From: an uncultured Clostridia bacterium
Lineage (GTDB): Bacteria; Bacillota; Clostridia; Lachnospirales; Anaerotignaceae
Direction: 5' to 3'
Length of the DNA stretch: 64,000 nucleotides
NCBI GenBank assembly: GCA_902477755.1
Contig: CABSIK010000001.1
Location: 329,185 to 393,184 of the forward strand
The notes beneath the pieces were generated by a model. That model made no database searches. It saw nothing but the letters and a program-made list of their open reading frames with translations, and was not told where the DNA came from. Position numbers and translations under genes: made by a program. Below, piece after piece: positions 1 to 7,234 of this stretch (positions are counted from its first letter, which is position 1; the number at the start of each line of letters is the position of its first letter).

Positions 1-1407
1 ATCTCGTACATCAGTAAATGGTGCAACAAAGGAATCCTTCCAACAACACGCACAATTTCTGTCATCAACAAAAAATTATCCAGAGTCTTTGCCAATGAAA
101 TCATAGCGCAAGATCGGGTGGAGGATTTTTTCATTACTTTTTCAGATATGATTGAAAGAAAAGATGAAGATGAAGATGACATTTTGTCTTTTTTGGTCTG
201 TTCCATTGAATCTGCCCTCACTGCCTGCTATCGACAGTCCTGTTCACAGGAAAACTCTGGTTCTCAAGGACAGAAACCTTCTGGAGAAAATAATTTATTC
301 TGCCATACACAGGTGTTGGAAAACCTGATCCGGAACATCCGGCAAATTTTGCTGAAAACAGAAAAAGAAATTACGATTGTATGGACCATTGATATCTGTA
401 AATCTTTCCAATATCTAAATGCGTTGGAAATGGTTTCCAAAAGTCCGCAAAACCGTATCCGCTGTCTCGTTGCGTTAGATTTGGAGGAATTCGAAAGAAA
501 TCCCGAATATTATATGAAACAGCTCTATTTGCTGTTAAGCAAAAACAAAACCGTATTTTTCGAATTTTATAATGGAAAAAATCTGAAACAAACCAACGCT
601 ATTGTGGTCGAAGATGCTTTTGCTGACATTCTGTCTATTGACGAACATGGAAATCTGGATTTTTCTGTAAACATCAAAAATCCTGCCGATGTAAAGACCC
701 TGTTTTCTTTCTTTTGTCAGAAGATCACTTCTCAGGATCTTTTACTGCGCTCCTGCACATCAAAAGAAATTAACAGATCATATCGCACAGAATTTTATTC
801 CGGCAGCAAGTTCCATTTTTTCAATACATTTGGATTTGAGTTCCTTTTGCCGCCGGAAACCATAGACAATATTGTTGAAACAGCAAAGGCTTGTCCCAAA
901 GTGGATATTACCGAATCCATGATTCGTACACTTCAAATCACATGGGAAGAAATTTTTGAAAATCAGGAAATCTGCTTTTTCTTCCTGCTTTCCTCTTTGT
1001 ATGAATACATTACTTCCGGAGAAATCTATTATACGGATATCCACTATCGACTGCAGGTGGAAGAACGTATCTCTCAGATGAAAAACATCATCGAAGTGTC
1101 CAAAAAGAACGCCAATATCAAATTTATCATTTTGGACGAAAATATATTTGCCAGTGATTTTATGCCGCATATCTCGGTATATGCCAACGATAAAAAGATA
1201 TTCCTCAAGAATTACAGTGCCTATGAAACAGGTATCGGGCCAAACCTCTATATCATTCATGATAAAGAGCTGATCCGAATGATAAACGCCTCTACAGCAA
1301 TTTCTCTGCAAAATCCCACCCTATACAGAGAATATAATTCCGAAACACTGGAACAGCTGTTGGAAAAATACAAAAGCCTAATTTTCCGTATGATGCATAT
1401 GGCTTAA
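1..1407 (+). CDS. Helix-turn-helix domain protein, 5' end cut by window
   Basis: The frame is open from the first base of the window to the stop at 1405-1407, so the true start lies upstream; the first in-window start codon (GTG at 118) is probably internal. The first residues read SYISKWCNKGILPTTRTI, which resembles the recognition-helix region of XRE-type helix-turn-helix proteins (YISKW, then LP before the next helix). That suggests a DNA-binding N-terminus followed by a long domain of about 400 residues that I do not recognise. No transmembrane segments are obvious. It is followed by an intrinsic terminator and faces the convergent agr locus. A large regulator is an inference from the short HTH segment only. 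Confidence 0.6.
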   Translation: MSYISKWCNKGILPTTRTISVINKKLSRVFANEIIAQDRVEDFFITFSDMIERKDEDEDDILSFLVCSIESALTACYRQSCSQENSGSQGQKPSGENNLFCHTQVLENLIRNIRQILLKTEKEITIVWTIDICKSFQYLNALEMVSKSPQNRIRCLVALDLEEFERNPEYYMKQLYLLLSKNKTVFFEFYNGKNLKQTNAIVVEDAFADILSIDEHGNLDFSVNIKNPADVKTLFSFFCQKITSQDLLLRSCTSKEINRSYRTEFYSGSKFHFFNTFGFEFLLPPETIDNIVETAKACPKVDITESMIRTLQITWEEIFENQEICFFFLLSSLYEYITSGEIYYTDIHYRLQVEERISQMKNIIEVSKKNANIKFIILDENIFASDFMPHISVYANDKKIFLKNYSAYETGIGPNLYIIHDKELIRMINASTAISLQNPTLYREYNSETLEQLLEKYKSLIFRMMHMA

Positions 1408-1435
1408 GCATTGCTAATGTCCTATCATAGATTAT

Positions 1436-1466
1436 AAAAAACAGCGGCAACATGCCGCTGTTTTTC
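1436..1466 (+). terminator. Intrinsic terminator of the HTH gene
   Basis: Perfect 9-bp stem ACAGCGGCA/TGCCGCTGT with a 3-base loop, extended by A:T pairs and followed by a T run. It lies about 30 bases after the stop codon at 1407. Confidence 0.85.
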
Positions 1467-1513
1467 AATGTGCTTTGTTCACCCTCTTTCCTCCATAACA
1501 GATGACCTCAAAC

Positions 1514-1557
1514 AAAAAAAGACTCCCCTATGTTTTATCATAGAAGAGTCTTTTTTT
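1514..1557 (-). terminator. Bidirectional terminator between HTH gene and agrB
   Basis: AAAAAAAGACTC pairs with GAGTCTTTTTTT, with an inner CTATG/CATAG stem after a 2-base mismatch. T runs occur on both strands, so it can stop agr transcripts on the minus strand and read-through from the left. Confidence 0.8.
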
Positions 1558-1665
1558 GAAGTTCTGCACCTCGGAACAAACAAACGCTACCCCAAATTTT
1601 ATACATTTCTCACTCTGTACAAAATGTACTGACAGATTTCAGCCTTATATTTTAAATCTCTTTCC

Positions 1666-2259
1666 TTACATTACTTCGTCAGAGCCAAGTGTATGATTCT
1701 TGTATTTCCCCCATACGAGAATAATGGCCAATTGGCAAACTACACCCACCGCTACTGCTGGAAGTATGTTATTTCCCCAAAAATAAAATACTCCAGAAAT
1801 GAAACTGATAAACAGCAGCAAGCTATGTACTTTTTTGCGATATTTCTTTTGCTCATCTAAGTCTAATGGTTTGTTTTTATCCTGTACCGGCGCCAAACAC
1901 CAAATGATGCATGCTGAAATGATGTATAATGTTATTGCTTTAACCCCCATATTCTTCTGCAAAAACCCAATCAGATACAACAGAATGATCGTCGTTATCG
2001 TTGACATCACATAGCATCTAAGCTGTGTTTTTGCATGATATCCTCCTGCGAAAATCCGCAGGGGAATAAAACACACCAAAAACAGCACACTTTCCAGAAA
2101 CATATCCAGAATGATTCCTGTAAACAGAGCTGTTGCCAAATTTAACAGAAAAATCAGGCCTTGATAAAAACCAAACAGATAAATCTCCTTATCTTCCTCA
2201 TGGACATTATCTGCGGTTTTCATACCTTTCCATACATTTTCCATTATTTTTTCTGTCAT
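1666..2259 (-). CDS. agrB: AgrB-type accessory gene regulator membrane peptidase
   Basis: AgrB is the integral-membrane cysteine endopeptidase that cuts the AgrD precursor and helps form the cyclic peptide signal. The product is 197 residues, the usual length, with several hydrophobic segments. The family signature RIFAGGYHAKT followed by a Cys is present: the catalytic His is near residue 75 and Cys near residue 82. The ATG at 2259 is preferred over the upstream GTG at 2268 because GGGGTG sits 6 bases before it and the GTG lies inside that site. The gene starts 27 bases after the agrD stop, so the two are almost certainly co-transcribed. Substrate specificity should match the AgrD peptide next door. 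Confidence 0.93.
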   Translation of the reverse strand: MTEKIMENVWKGMKTADNVHEEDKEIYLFGFYQGLIFLLNLATALFTGIILDMFLESVLFLVCFIPLRIFAGGYHAKTQLRCYVMSTITTIILLYLIGFLQKNMGVKAITLYIISACIIWCLAPVQDKNKPLDLDEQKKYRKKVHSLLLFISFISGVFYFWGNNILPAVAVGVVCQLAIILVWGKYKNHTLGSDEVM

Positions 2260-2286
2260 AGAAATCACCCCATGCCCTTCGAAATC

Positions 2287-2445
2287 TTAGATATGTTTCA
2301 GTTTTTCGCTGCCTTTAGGCATTTTAGGCTGGTAGTATTCAAACATACATGTTGTGTTTACAGACAATGTTGTAACAACCAGAGCCAAAGATGCCACTGC
2401 TTTCCACATATTTGCCTTCAAGCCAAACCAATTCCATTTTTTCAT
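2287..2445 (-). CDS. agrD: AgrD-type cyclic lactone autoinducer precursor, 52 aa
   Basis: A 52-residue precursor with three AgrD parts: an amphipathic, Trp/Lys-rich N-terminal helix (MKKWNWFGLKANMW), a hydrophobic stretch, then NTTCMFEYYQPKMP and a charged tail. The single Cys at residue 33 would form the thiolactone. By analogy with clostridial AgrD proteins the ring is probably CMFEY or close to it, with the YQPKMP segment as the AgrB recognition region; the exact ring is inference. The ATG at 2445 has an ideal site, GGAGGG 7 bases upstream, which argues against longer starts. It lies between the agrC terminator and agrB. Confidence 0.9.
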   Translation of the reverse strand: MKKWNWFGLKANMWKAVASLALVVTTLSVNTTCMFEYYQPKMPKGSEKLKHI

Positions 2446-2485
2446 AAGATCACCCTCCGTTATTGTGTATTTTTTTTGTGAGCCT

Positions 2486-2524
2486 ATTATACCGAAAATT
2501 ACACGCATTTCTAAAACATGTCAA
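2486..2524 (-). promoter_or_regulatory. Promoter of agrDB with a weak -35 element
   Basis: On the minus strand a perfect TATAAT (2486-2491) lies 40 bases before the agrD start. The hexamer at proper spacing is only TTTAGA (18-base spacer), while a perfect TTGACA sits at 2519-2524, 27 bases from the -10. GTAATTTT occurs twice, 28 bases apart, in this stretch. A weak -35 with upstream direct repeats would suit activation by a LytTR regulator such as AgrA, but no AgrA site is proven. Confidence 0.5.
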
Positions 2525-2554
2525 AATTACCCATGTATTTTCCATTTTTGACAG

Positions 2555-2590
2555 AAAAAGCACATCTGTAATAAGATGCGCTTTTATTTA
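2555..2590 (-). terminator. Intrinsic terminator after agrC
   Basis: On the minus strand AAAAGCGCATCT pairs with AGATGTGCTTTT (one G:U pair), followed by a T run, directly after the agrC stop. It separates the agrAC transcript from agrDB. Confidence 0.85.
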
Positions 2591-2591
2591 T

Positions 2592-3857
2592 TTATATATA
2601 CATAATAATATGCACATTAAAAACATTGTTTTCTGTGTCGATCAACATTTCTCCATGATACTTTTCTATGATCCGCCTTACATTGCTCAAGCCAATCCCA
2701 TGGGGTTCTTTTGCATTCTTTTTCGTTGAAATCAGCACATTGCCTTTTTTGATGAGTTCACCTTCATATGTATTTTTTGCATTGATAAACAACAGACCTT
2801 GCCGATAACTGATTTCCATTTCAAATTTGCCTTTCTTCTGTTTGCTTAATGATTCTATGGCATTATCCATTAAATTGCCGATCACCACAACCAGATCGAA
2901 AGCATCTACCGCCATATTTTCTGGAATCTGCATTTTAATTTCTGCGTCAGCCCCTGCTGCCGTCATAATTTTCCACTTATGATTGACAAGACCATCCAAT
3001 ATTTGATTCCCCGTACATACATAGTCTTCTGATAACTGATACTCTCTGCCCAACTTCTGGAAATATTCACGCAATTCTATCCGCTCATCCGTTTTTGTCA
3101 GTTCTTCCAAGGCAATCAAATGATTCTTAAAGTCATGTTTTGCTCTTTTGATACTGTCCTCTGTTGCATGAATCATATCCAGCTGTTGCTGATAAGCCTT
3201 ATTCTGTAATGTCAAAGACTGGTTTTGTATTTCCACTTCACAATTGGAAACAACAATTTGATATAAATAGAAAAATGCTATATTAATCAAAAACAGACAA
3301 AAAATCACACTGACAGTAATCCATTGTTCATATCCACCATACAATGCCAAAATATCTGCAAAAGCTGAAATGCTTGGGATCATAATCAGCACTGTACAAC
3401 GCCCTTTTTGGTAAATGCGTTCCTCCTGCCCAAGGATGCTTTTCATGACAAGCACAACAATATAAAACAGGAAATTGCTTATAGTATAAGTGATAACTTC
3501 AATGGAAGAAATATGCCCCCATACCAGAATGGCAGTTCTGGATGTGATGGTTTCGCAAAGTATCCCCAGCAAGAATATGCAGCATGCCGCAAAAAATCTT
3601 TTATAGATGGTACTGTGATAAAGCAGTGTCAAAAGCAGAAACAGTAATAAATTAGAAAATACCGTAACGATAGGAATTCGATAATGCAAATAGATAATGC
3701 TGTTGGTCATGTAATATAAAACAAAAATCACACGTTTTAATACTTGAGAACAACGCAAATGTTGTTTGGAAAACATCGTTTCCAAAAAAATATTGATGCT
3801 GAATACACGAAATAGATTCGCGATCAAGTAAATCAGATTGCTATACTCTAATACCAT
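2592..3857 (-). CDS. agrC: AgrC-type sensor histidine kinase (GHKL ATPase)
   Basis: AgrC senses the extracellular cyclic peptide and phosphorylates AgrA. The N-terminal half (about residues 1-205) is made of hydrophobic segments forming a polytopic sensor. The C-terminal half holds a HPK10-type core: the H-box AKHDFKNHL with His241, the N-box NLMDNAIESL and the G-box GIGLSNVRRI. Length (421 residues) is normal for the family. It begins one base after the agrA stop, so translation is coupled. A strong terminator follows immediately, separating it from agrD. The partner assignment rests on synteny plus family. Confidence 0.93.
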   Translation of the reverse strand: MVLEYSNLIYLIANLFRVFSINIFLETMFSKQHLRCSQVLKRVIFVLYYMTNSIIYLHYRIPIVTVFSNLLLFLLLTLLYHSTIYKRFFAACCIFLLGILCETITSRTAILVWGHISSIEVITYTISNFLFYIVVLVMKSILGQEERIYQKGRCTVLIMIPSISAFADILALYGGYEQWITVSVIFCLFLINIAFFYLYQIVVSNCEVEIQNQSLTLQNKAYQQQLDMIHATEDSIKRAKHDFKNHLIALEELTKTDERIELREYFQKLGREYQLSEDYVCTGNQILDGLVNHKWKIMTAAGADAEIKMQIPENMAVDAFDLVVVIGNLMDNAIESLSKQKKGKFEMEISYRQGLLFINAKNTYEGELIKKGNVLISTKKNAKEPHGIGLSNVRRIIEKYHGEMLIDTENNVFNVHIIMYI

Positions 3858-3858
3858 T

Positions 3859-4569
3859 TTATTTCCTCACTCCACTACCCATGAGACTTTCTCTGACTGT
3901 TTTTCGATAAATGCGGCTAATGGGCAACTCTACTTCATTGCTCAGTAATACACTATCGAATTTAAAACGCGTCACATATTGCTTATTGACAATAAAAGAT
4001 TTATGTATCTGTATAAATTCTGTATCCGACAAATTCAGCTCAGATAACTTGCCGTAGAAAGAATCACTGCTGTTTCTTGTATGAACAATGATCTTTTTTG
4101 CCTCACTGCTGAAATATATGATTTCTTTATAGGGTATTCTGTTTTCCGTCTTTCCAGTCTTATAGGTAAATATCTTAATTTGATGTCCCTGCAATTCCAG
4201 CGCCTTTTCCAAAACTCCAATGACCTGTCTCGGCGAAAAAGGTTTTACCAAAAAATGAATGGGCCTGATTTGGAATAACTCCATTGCGTAAGATGCTTTT
4301 GCTGAAATAAAAGCAATCTGCATATAATCATCCATCATGGTTTCTCTGATATAACGCCCTACCACAACGCCATTTAATTCTGCCAATTCAATATCCAGAT
4401 AAATCAAATCATACTTTGCATGATCGTTCAATTCCTTCAGCAATTCTTCACCAGATTGAAAAATGTCTAACTCATAATGAATGGTTTCTGTTTTAAAAAA
4501 ATCTTCGATAGTATTTTCTATTTCACTGCATATAGCGCAATTGTCATCACAAACTGCGATCCGAAACAT
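3859..4569 (-). CDS. agrA: AgrA-type LytTR response regulator
   Basis: Response regulator with an N-terminal receiver domain (about residues 1-120; acidic pair D8/D9, phospho-acceptor D59 in LIYLDIEL, conserved Lys in VKPFSP) and a C-terminal LytTR DNA-binding domain (about 135-236; KSFIVNKQYV and the following segments). It should bind direct repeats upstream of target promoters, most likely agrDB. The site GGAGGG is placed 6 bases before the ATG. It is the first gene of the agr locus, an order (A-C-D-B) different from the staphylococcal B-D-C-A. Confidence 0.92.
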   Translation of the reverse strand: MFRIAVCDDNCAICSEIENTIEDFFKTETIHYELDIFQSGEELLKELNDHAKYDLIYLDIELAELNGVVVGRYIRETMMDDYMQIAFISAKASYAMELFQIRPIHFLVKPFSPRQVIGVLEKALELQGHQIKIFTYKTGKTENRIPYKEIIYFSSEAKKIIVHTRNSSDSFYGKLSELNLSDTEFIQIHKSFIVNKQYVTRFKFDSVLLSNEVELPISRIYRKTVRESLMGSGVRK

Positions 4570-4940
4570 GGTAAACCCTCCAGCAATTTCACATTTTTAT
4601 TATATTTTATCACATATTTAAAAGAAAATCCTCATTTTTCGTGATGATTTTCGCACTCTTTATGCATTTTAATAAATATTTTTAAAAAAGATAATGGATT
4701 ATATTTTTATAGCATGATCCATTCCAAACAGATTTTATTCAAGCATGTATATCAAACAGCAATGAAACTCCAAATATAATCTATTTTTCGTTCAGGTTAC
4801 TTGATACAGTAACTGCAGGAGTAACCCTTTTTCAAAATTTAATCCTATTCCCAGATTCCGTTTTTTATATTTTTAAAAAGGTTTTATATCAATGCATTGC
4901 TGCTATCATCCAAATGCGAAGTTTCATTCATTTTTCTCAT
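4570..4940. other. Non-coding gap upstream of agrA
   Basis: About 370 AT-rich bases without a credible gene on either strand. It holds the presumed agrA promoter region and a set of GTTACT/AGTAAC repeats at 4795-4826 that could form competing hairpins on the plus strand, one of them followed by CTTTTT. Confidence 0.5.
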
Positions 4941-4980
4941 AAAAAATTCCCTCTGCTGATTCTTTCAGCAAAGGGAATTC
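4941..4980 (-). terminator. Terminator of the 5.1-5.7 kb two-gene unit
   Basis: Minus strand: a 15-position stem of AATTCCC and TGCTGA blocks (one mismatch) with a 4-base loop, followed by six T. It lies about 90 bases after the stop of the 58-residue gene. Confidence 0.85.
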
Positions 4981-5068
4981 TTATAATTTTTCTGCTTTTT
5001 ATGAAAACATACAGACATACATACCGTTCAAATCATTCTTTTTGTCTGCATGTTTTTTTCTGATTTCC

Positions 5069-5245
5069 TTATTTCTGTTCCTTTTCCTTCTCTTGTGGAA
5101 GTGTATGCCACACAACAGGTTCTTTGCGGCGGCAAAAAATCTTTTTAATCTTATCCAACACCGATTCAACAAAATGGAACCAAATATTCCCAAAGATCAC
5201 CAGTATCAGAAGAAAAATCAGGATACCACCAAATTCTTTCAACAT
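5069..5245 (-). CDS. Small single-span membrane protein, 58 aa
   Basis: A short frame starting at ATG 5245, 7 bases after the stop of the gene at 5253-5738, with GTGAGG placed before the ATG. The product begins MLKEF, then has one hydrophobic segment (about residues 7-25: GGILIFLLILVIFGNIW), an amphipathic helix, a CRRK basic patch and a very charged tail ending EKEKEQK. This is a typical layout for a small bitopic membrane protein. I do not recognise a family. Tight spacing, a good ribosome site and a terminator downstream support a real co-transcribed gene. Confidence 0.7.
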   Translation of the reverse strand: MLKEFGGILIFLLILVIFGNIWFHFVESVLDKIKKIFCRRKEPVVWHTLPQEKEKEQK

Positions 5246-5252
5246 ATATGCC

Positions 5253-5738
5253 TCACTTTGTTGCGTACTGGTTCATAAAAAATTCTGTGAATGCAGCCAA
5301 TTCTTTCTCCTGAGATACATAAACATAAAGCTTTTCATCTTCCAGCCAGTCATAAGCATTGATGCCAATATAAGCCTTTTTATCCGGATAAATGATAAAA
5401 GCATCTGTAGGATATTTATTCCGATAGGCCTTTAAAATTTCAGAATGACGATAATATACAGGATCGCCGCAGCCAGAAAGATCCGGTACCGTAGGAACCA
5501 CGACGATAGTCTTTGTTTCTTCATTCCAACCTACGATCAGATTGCCAATCTTTGTTTTGCTGCCATGGACAAAACCGTAATTGAACCATGCAACATCTTC
5601 CGTATAACCGAAAATCAGCTGATAGGCATCTCCATCTTCTACCACCTGGTTGAAAAGCAGCCTCATTTTCTTTGCATTGGCATTGCTTTTTTCCATGTCG
5701 ATTTCAGGCCCTTTGAATAATTTTCCGAAAAATCCCAT
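5253..5738 (-). CDS. Hypothetical protein, 161 aa
   Basis: A soluble-looking protein with no signal peptide or membrane span. It starts MGFFGKLFKGPEI, an amphipathic N-terminal helix, and continues with alternating hydrophobic strands (AYQLIFGYTEDVAWF, IGNLIVGWNEET, AFIIYPDKKAYIG), suggesting a beta-rich fold. The start is supported by GGAGGG before the ATG. I do not recognise the family and assign no function. It forms a two-gene unit with the 58-residue membrane protein that begins 7 bases after its stop, so the two may act together at the membrane. Confidence 0.75.
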   Translation of the reverse strand: MGFFGKLFKGPEIDMEKSNANAKKMRLLFNQVVEDGDAYQLIFGYTEDVAWFNYGFVHGSKTKIGNLIVGWNEETKTIVVVPTVPDLSGCGDPVYYRHSEILKAYRNKYPTDAFIIYPDKKAYIGINAYDWLEDEKLYVYVSQEKELAAFTEFFMNQYATK

Positions 5739-5911
5739 AATTGTTCCCTCCTAATGATTTGATGATATTTTCAACTGCTGCACAGAAATGATATTTCTAT
5801 TTAGCAGCCTAACAACAAAATAAGAATAAATTATATAATTTGTATTTATTTTGGCTGTAAAGAAATCCGTCAGAATACAGATAACATATTCGGACGGATG
5901 CCAATCTGTCT

Positions 5912-6529
5912 TTACAAAGAGGATTCTTTTAACTTTTCTAAATAGTCAATAACAGCGTTGATCTGAAATTCTGTAGTTTTCTCTGCTGCTTCCGGCACAA
6001 AGAAAGGCAGTCTTTCTGGAACAGAACGATGAATAATAATGACCGTCAGGCAAAGATTGATAAACAAATCTACATGCTCTTTTCTGGCGTCAATGCCAAA
6101 AGATTCCAGAATCTTTCCAAAAAGCACCGACTGTTTTTTCCGAAAAACTTCATAACTTTCTTTTGACAATCGCTGAAACAAAATCTGCTGTTCATCCACA
6201 CTCAAAACAGCAAAACCACTTTTGGCACCATTACAGCAGGAATAGATAAATTGTCTTACACCTTCATGCCATGTCAAAGCAGGATCTGCCATCAACTGCT
6301 GGACATAGGCTATGATCTTCGGCTGCTGGAAATAAAGGGCTTCAATGACCAAATCTTCTTTCGTCTGAAAAAAAGAATAGAAGAAGGTACGAGAGATTCC
6401 AACTTTTTTATAAATCTGCTCCACTGTTGTATGCTGGATTCCCTGTTTTGCCATCAGCTCCAAAGACACACGAATCAAGTCATCCCTTATTTGTTTTCGT
6501 TCTTCTTCGGAATAAGCAACCTTTGGCAT
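5912..6529 (-). CDS. TetR/AcrR family transcriptional regulator
   Basis: A 205-residue TetR-type repressor. The N-terminal HTH is clear (about residues 12-60): LELMAKQGIQHTTVEQIYKK followed by VGISRTFFYSFFQTKEDLV. The rest is the all-helical ligand and dimer domain, which does not reveal a ligand. GGGGAG lies just before the ATG. It is a single gene with its own promoter (6577-6605); neighbours do not show a clear target, though the MarR/MFS pair is close by. Regulation of itself and of a distant efflux or stress gene is typical of the family but not shown here. Confidence 0.88.
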   Translation of the reverse strand: MPKVAYSEEERKQIRDDLIRVSLELMAKQGIQHTTVEQIYKKVGISRTFFYSFFQTKEDLVIEALYFQQPKIIAYVQQLMADPALTWHEGVRQFIYSCCNGAKSGFAVLSVDEQQILFQRLSKESYEVFRKKQSVLFGKILESFGIDARKEHVDLFINLCLTVIIIHRSVPERLPFFVPEAAEKTTEFQINAVIDYLEKLKESSL

Positions 6530-6576
6530 ATTTTTTCTCCCCTTAATAATAAATACAATTTTAAAAATTCATCTTT

Positions 6577-6605
6577 ATTTTATCATATCTTTTCAAATAA
6601 TACAA
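6577..6605 (-). promoter_or_regulatory. Promoter of the tetR-type gene
   Basis: TTGTAT (6600-6605) and TAAAAT (6577-6582) on the minus strand, separated by 17 bases, about 50 bases before the start codon. Confidence 0.55.
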
Positions 6606-6655
6606 TCAGAACTTGGATAATTTCAAAAATCCATGAGACAAAAGAAAAACTGTGC

Positions 6656-7090
6656 TCAATCCTCCAAATCAATTGCCGCTTCTGCCGCCATTGCTAAAAG
6701 CCTTTTGAATTCCCCTCGTTCCTTCGCTGTCATACGCTGCGTCATTCGTTGAAAAGTGGCTTCAATTTCTTCTTTTATAAATGGATATACCTGCCATGAT
6801 TTCTCTGTAGGCTGGATATCAAAAGTTCGTTTGTCTCTCGCATTGGTAGTACGGATCAAAAACCCCAATTCTTCCAATTTTGTCACCGTTTTCGCAATGA
6901 CACTTTTATCCAATGCCAGACGTTTTGTAATTTCGTCTTGCGTCAACATTTCAAAATCACAGACAATCAGTATGACAACAGCCTGCGCCGCCGTCAAATT
7001 ATGCTGTAAGCAGCAGTTATTCAGCCAGATGTGGGATTTACGATACAAAATAGAAATAGATTTAAAGGGACTTTCAATAATATTGGGCAT
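6656..7090 (-). CDS. MarR family transcriptional regulator
   Basis: A 144-residue winged-helix regulator. The central DNA-binding part (about residues 30-100) has the MarR pattern: LTAAQAVVILIVCDFEMLTQ, the recognition helix region ITKRLALDKSVIAKTVTKLE and the wing DKRTFDIQPTEK. It is divergent from the MFS-CBS transporter gene. Two near-identical inverted repeats in the shared 144-base region cover the promoters of both genes, so it very likely represses itself and the transporter until a small ligand binds. The ligand is unknown. Confidence 0.92.
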   Translation of the reverse strand: MPNIIESPFKSISILYRKSHIWLNNCCLQHNLTAAQAVVILIVCDFEMLTQDEITKRLALDKSVIAKTVTKLEELGFLIRTTNARDKRTFDIQPTEKSWQVYPFIKEEIEATFQRMTQRMTAKERGEFKRLLAMAAEAAIDLED

Positions 7091-7115
7091 GATAAAACCT
7101 CCTTTTTACAAAATC

Positions 7116-7144
7116 ATTATAATCTTATTTGGTGGCAATTGCAA
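7116..7144 (-). promoter_or_regulatory. Promoter of the marR gene
   Basis: TATAAT (7116-7121) and TTGCAA (7139-7144) on the minus strand with a 17-base spacer. The -35 hexamer lies inside the left operator. Confidence 0.75.
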
Positions 7145-7150
7145 CTAGTT
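7131..7150. promoter_or_regulatory. MarR operator, left copy
   Basis: GGTGGCAATTGCAACTAGTT is a close, slightly imperfect version of the palindrome at 7181-7208 and covers the marR -35 element. Confidence 0.75.
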
Positions 7151-7151
7151 A

Positions 7152-7180
7152 TTGACTTACAAACATTTCTTTGCTATATT
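7152..7180 (+). promoter_or_regulatory. Promoter of the MFS-CBS gene
   Basis: TTGACT (7152-7157), a 17-base spacer and TATATT (7175-7180). The right operator starts at the next base, so a bound repressor would block the start point. Confidence 0.85.
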
Positions 7181-7208
7181 AAAACTAGTGGCAATTGCCA
7201 CTAGTTTT
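7181..7208. promoter_or_regulatory. MarR operator, right copy (28-bp perfect palindrome)
   Basis: A perfect 28-bp palindrome whose centre is CTAGTGGCAATTGCCACTAG. It begins directly after the -10 box of the transporter promoter and ends 26 bases before the ATG. Confidence 0.88.
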
Positions 7209-7234
7209 TGGTTTATAAAAGGAGTTGTATTTAT

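Noticed and set aside
4999..5193. A 64-codon minus-strand frame overlapping the 58-residue gene
   Set aside because: The other frame has the ribosome site, the correct spacing from the previous gene and a membrane-protein pattern.
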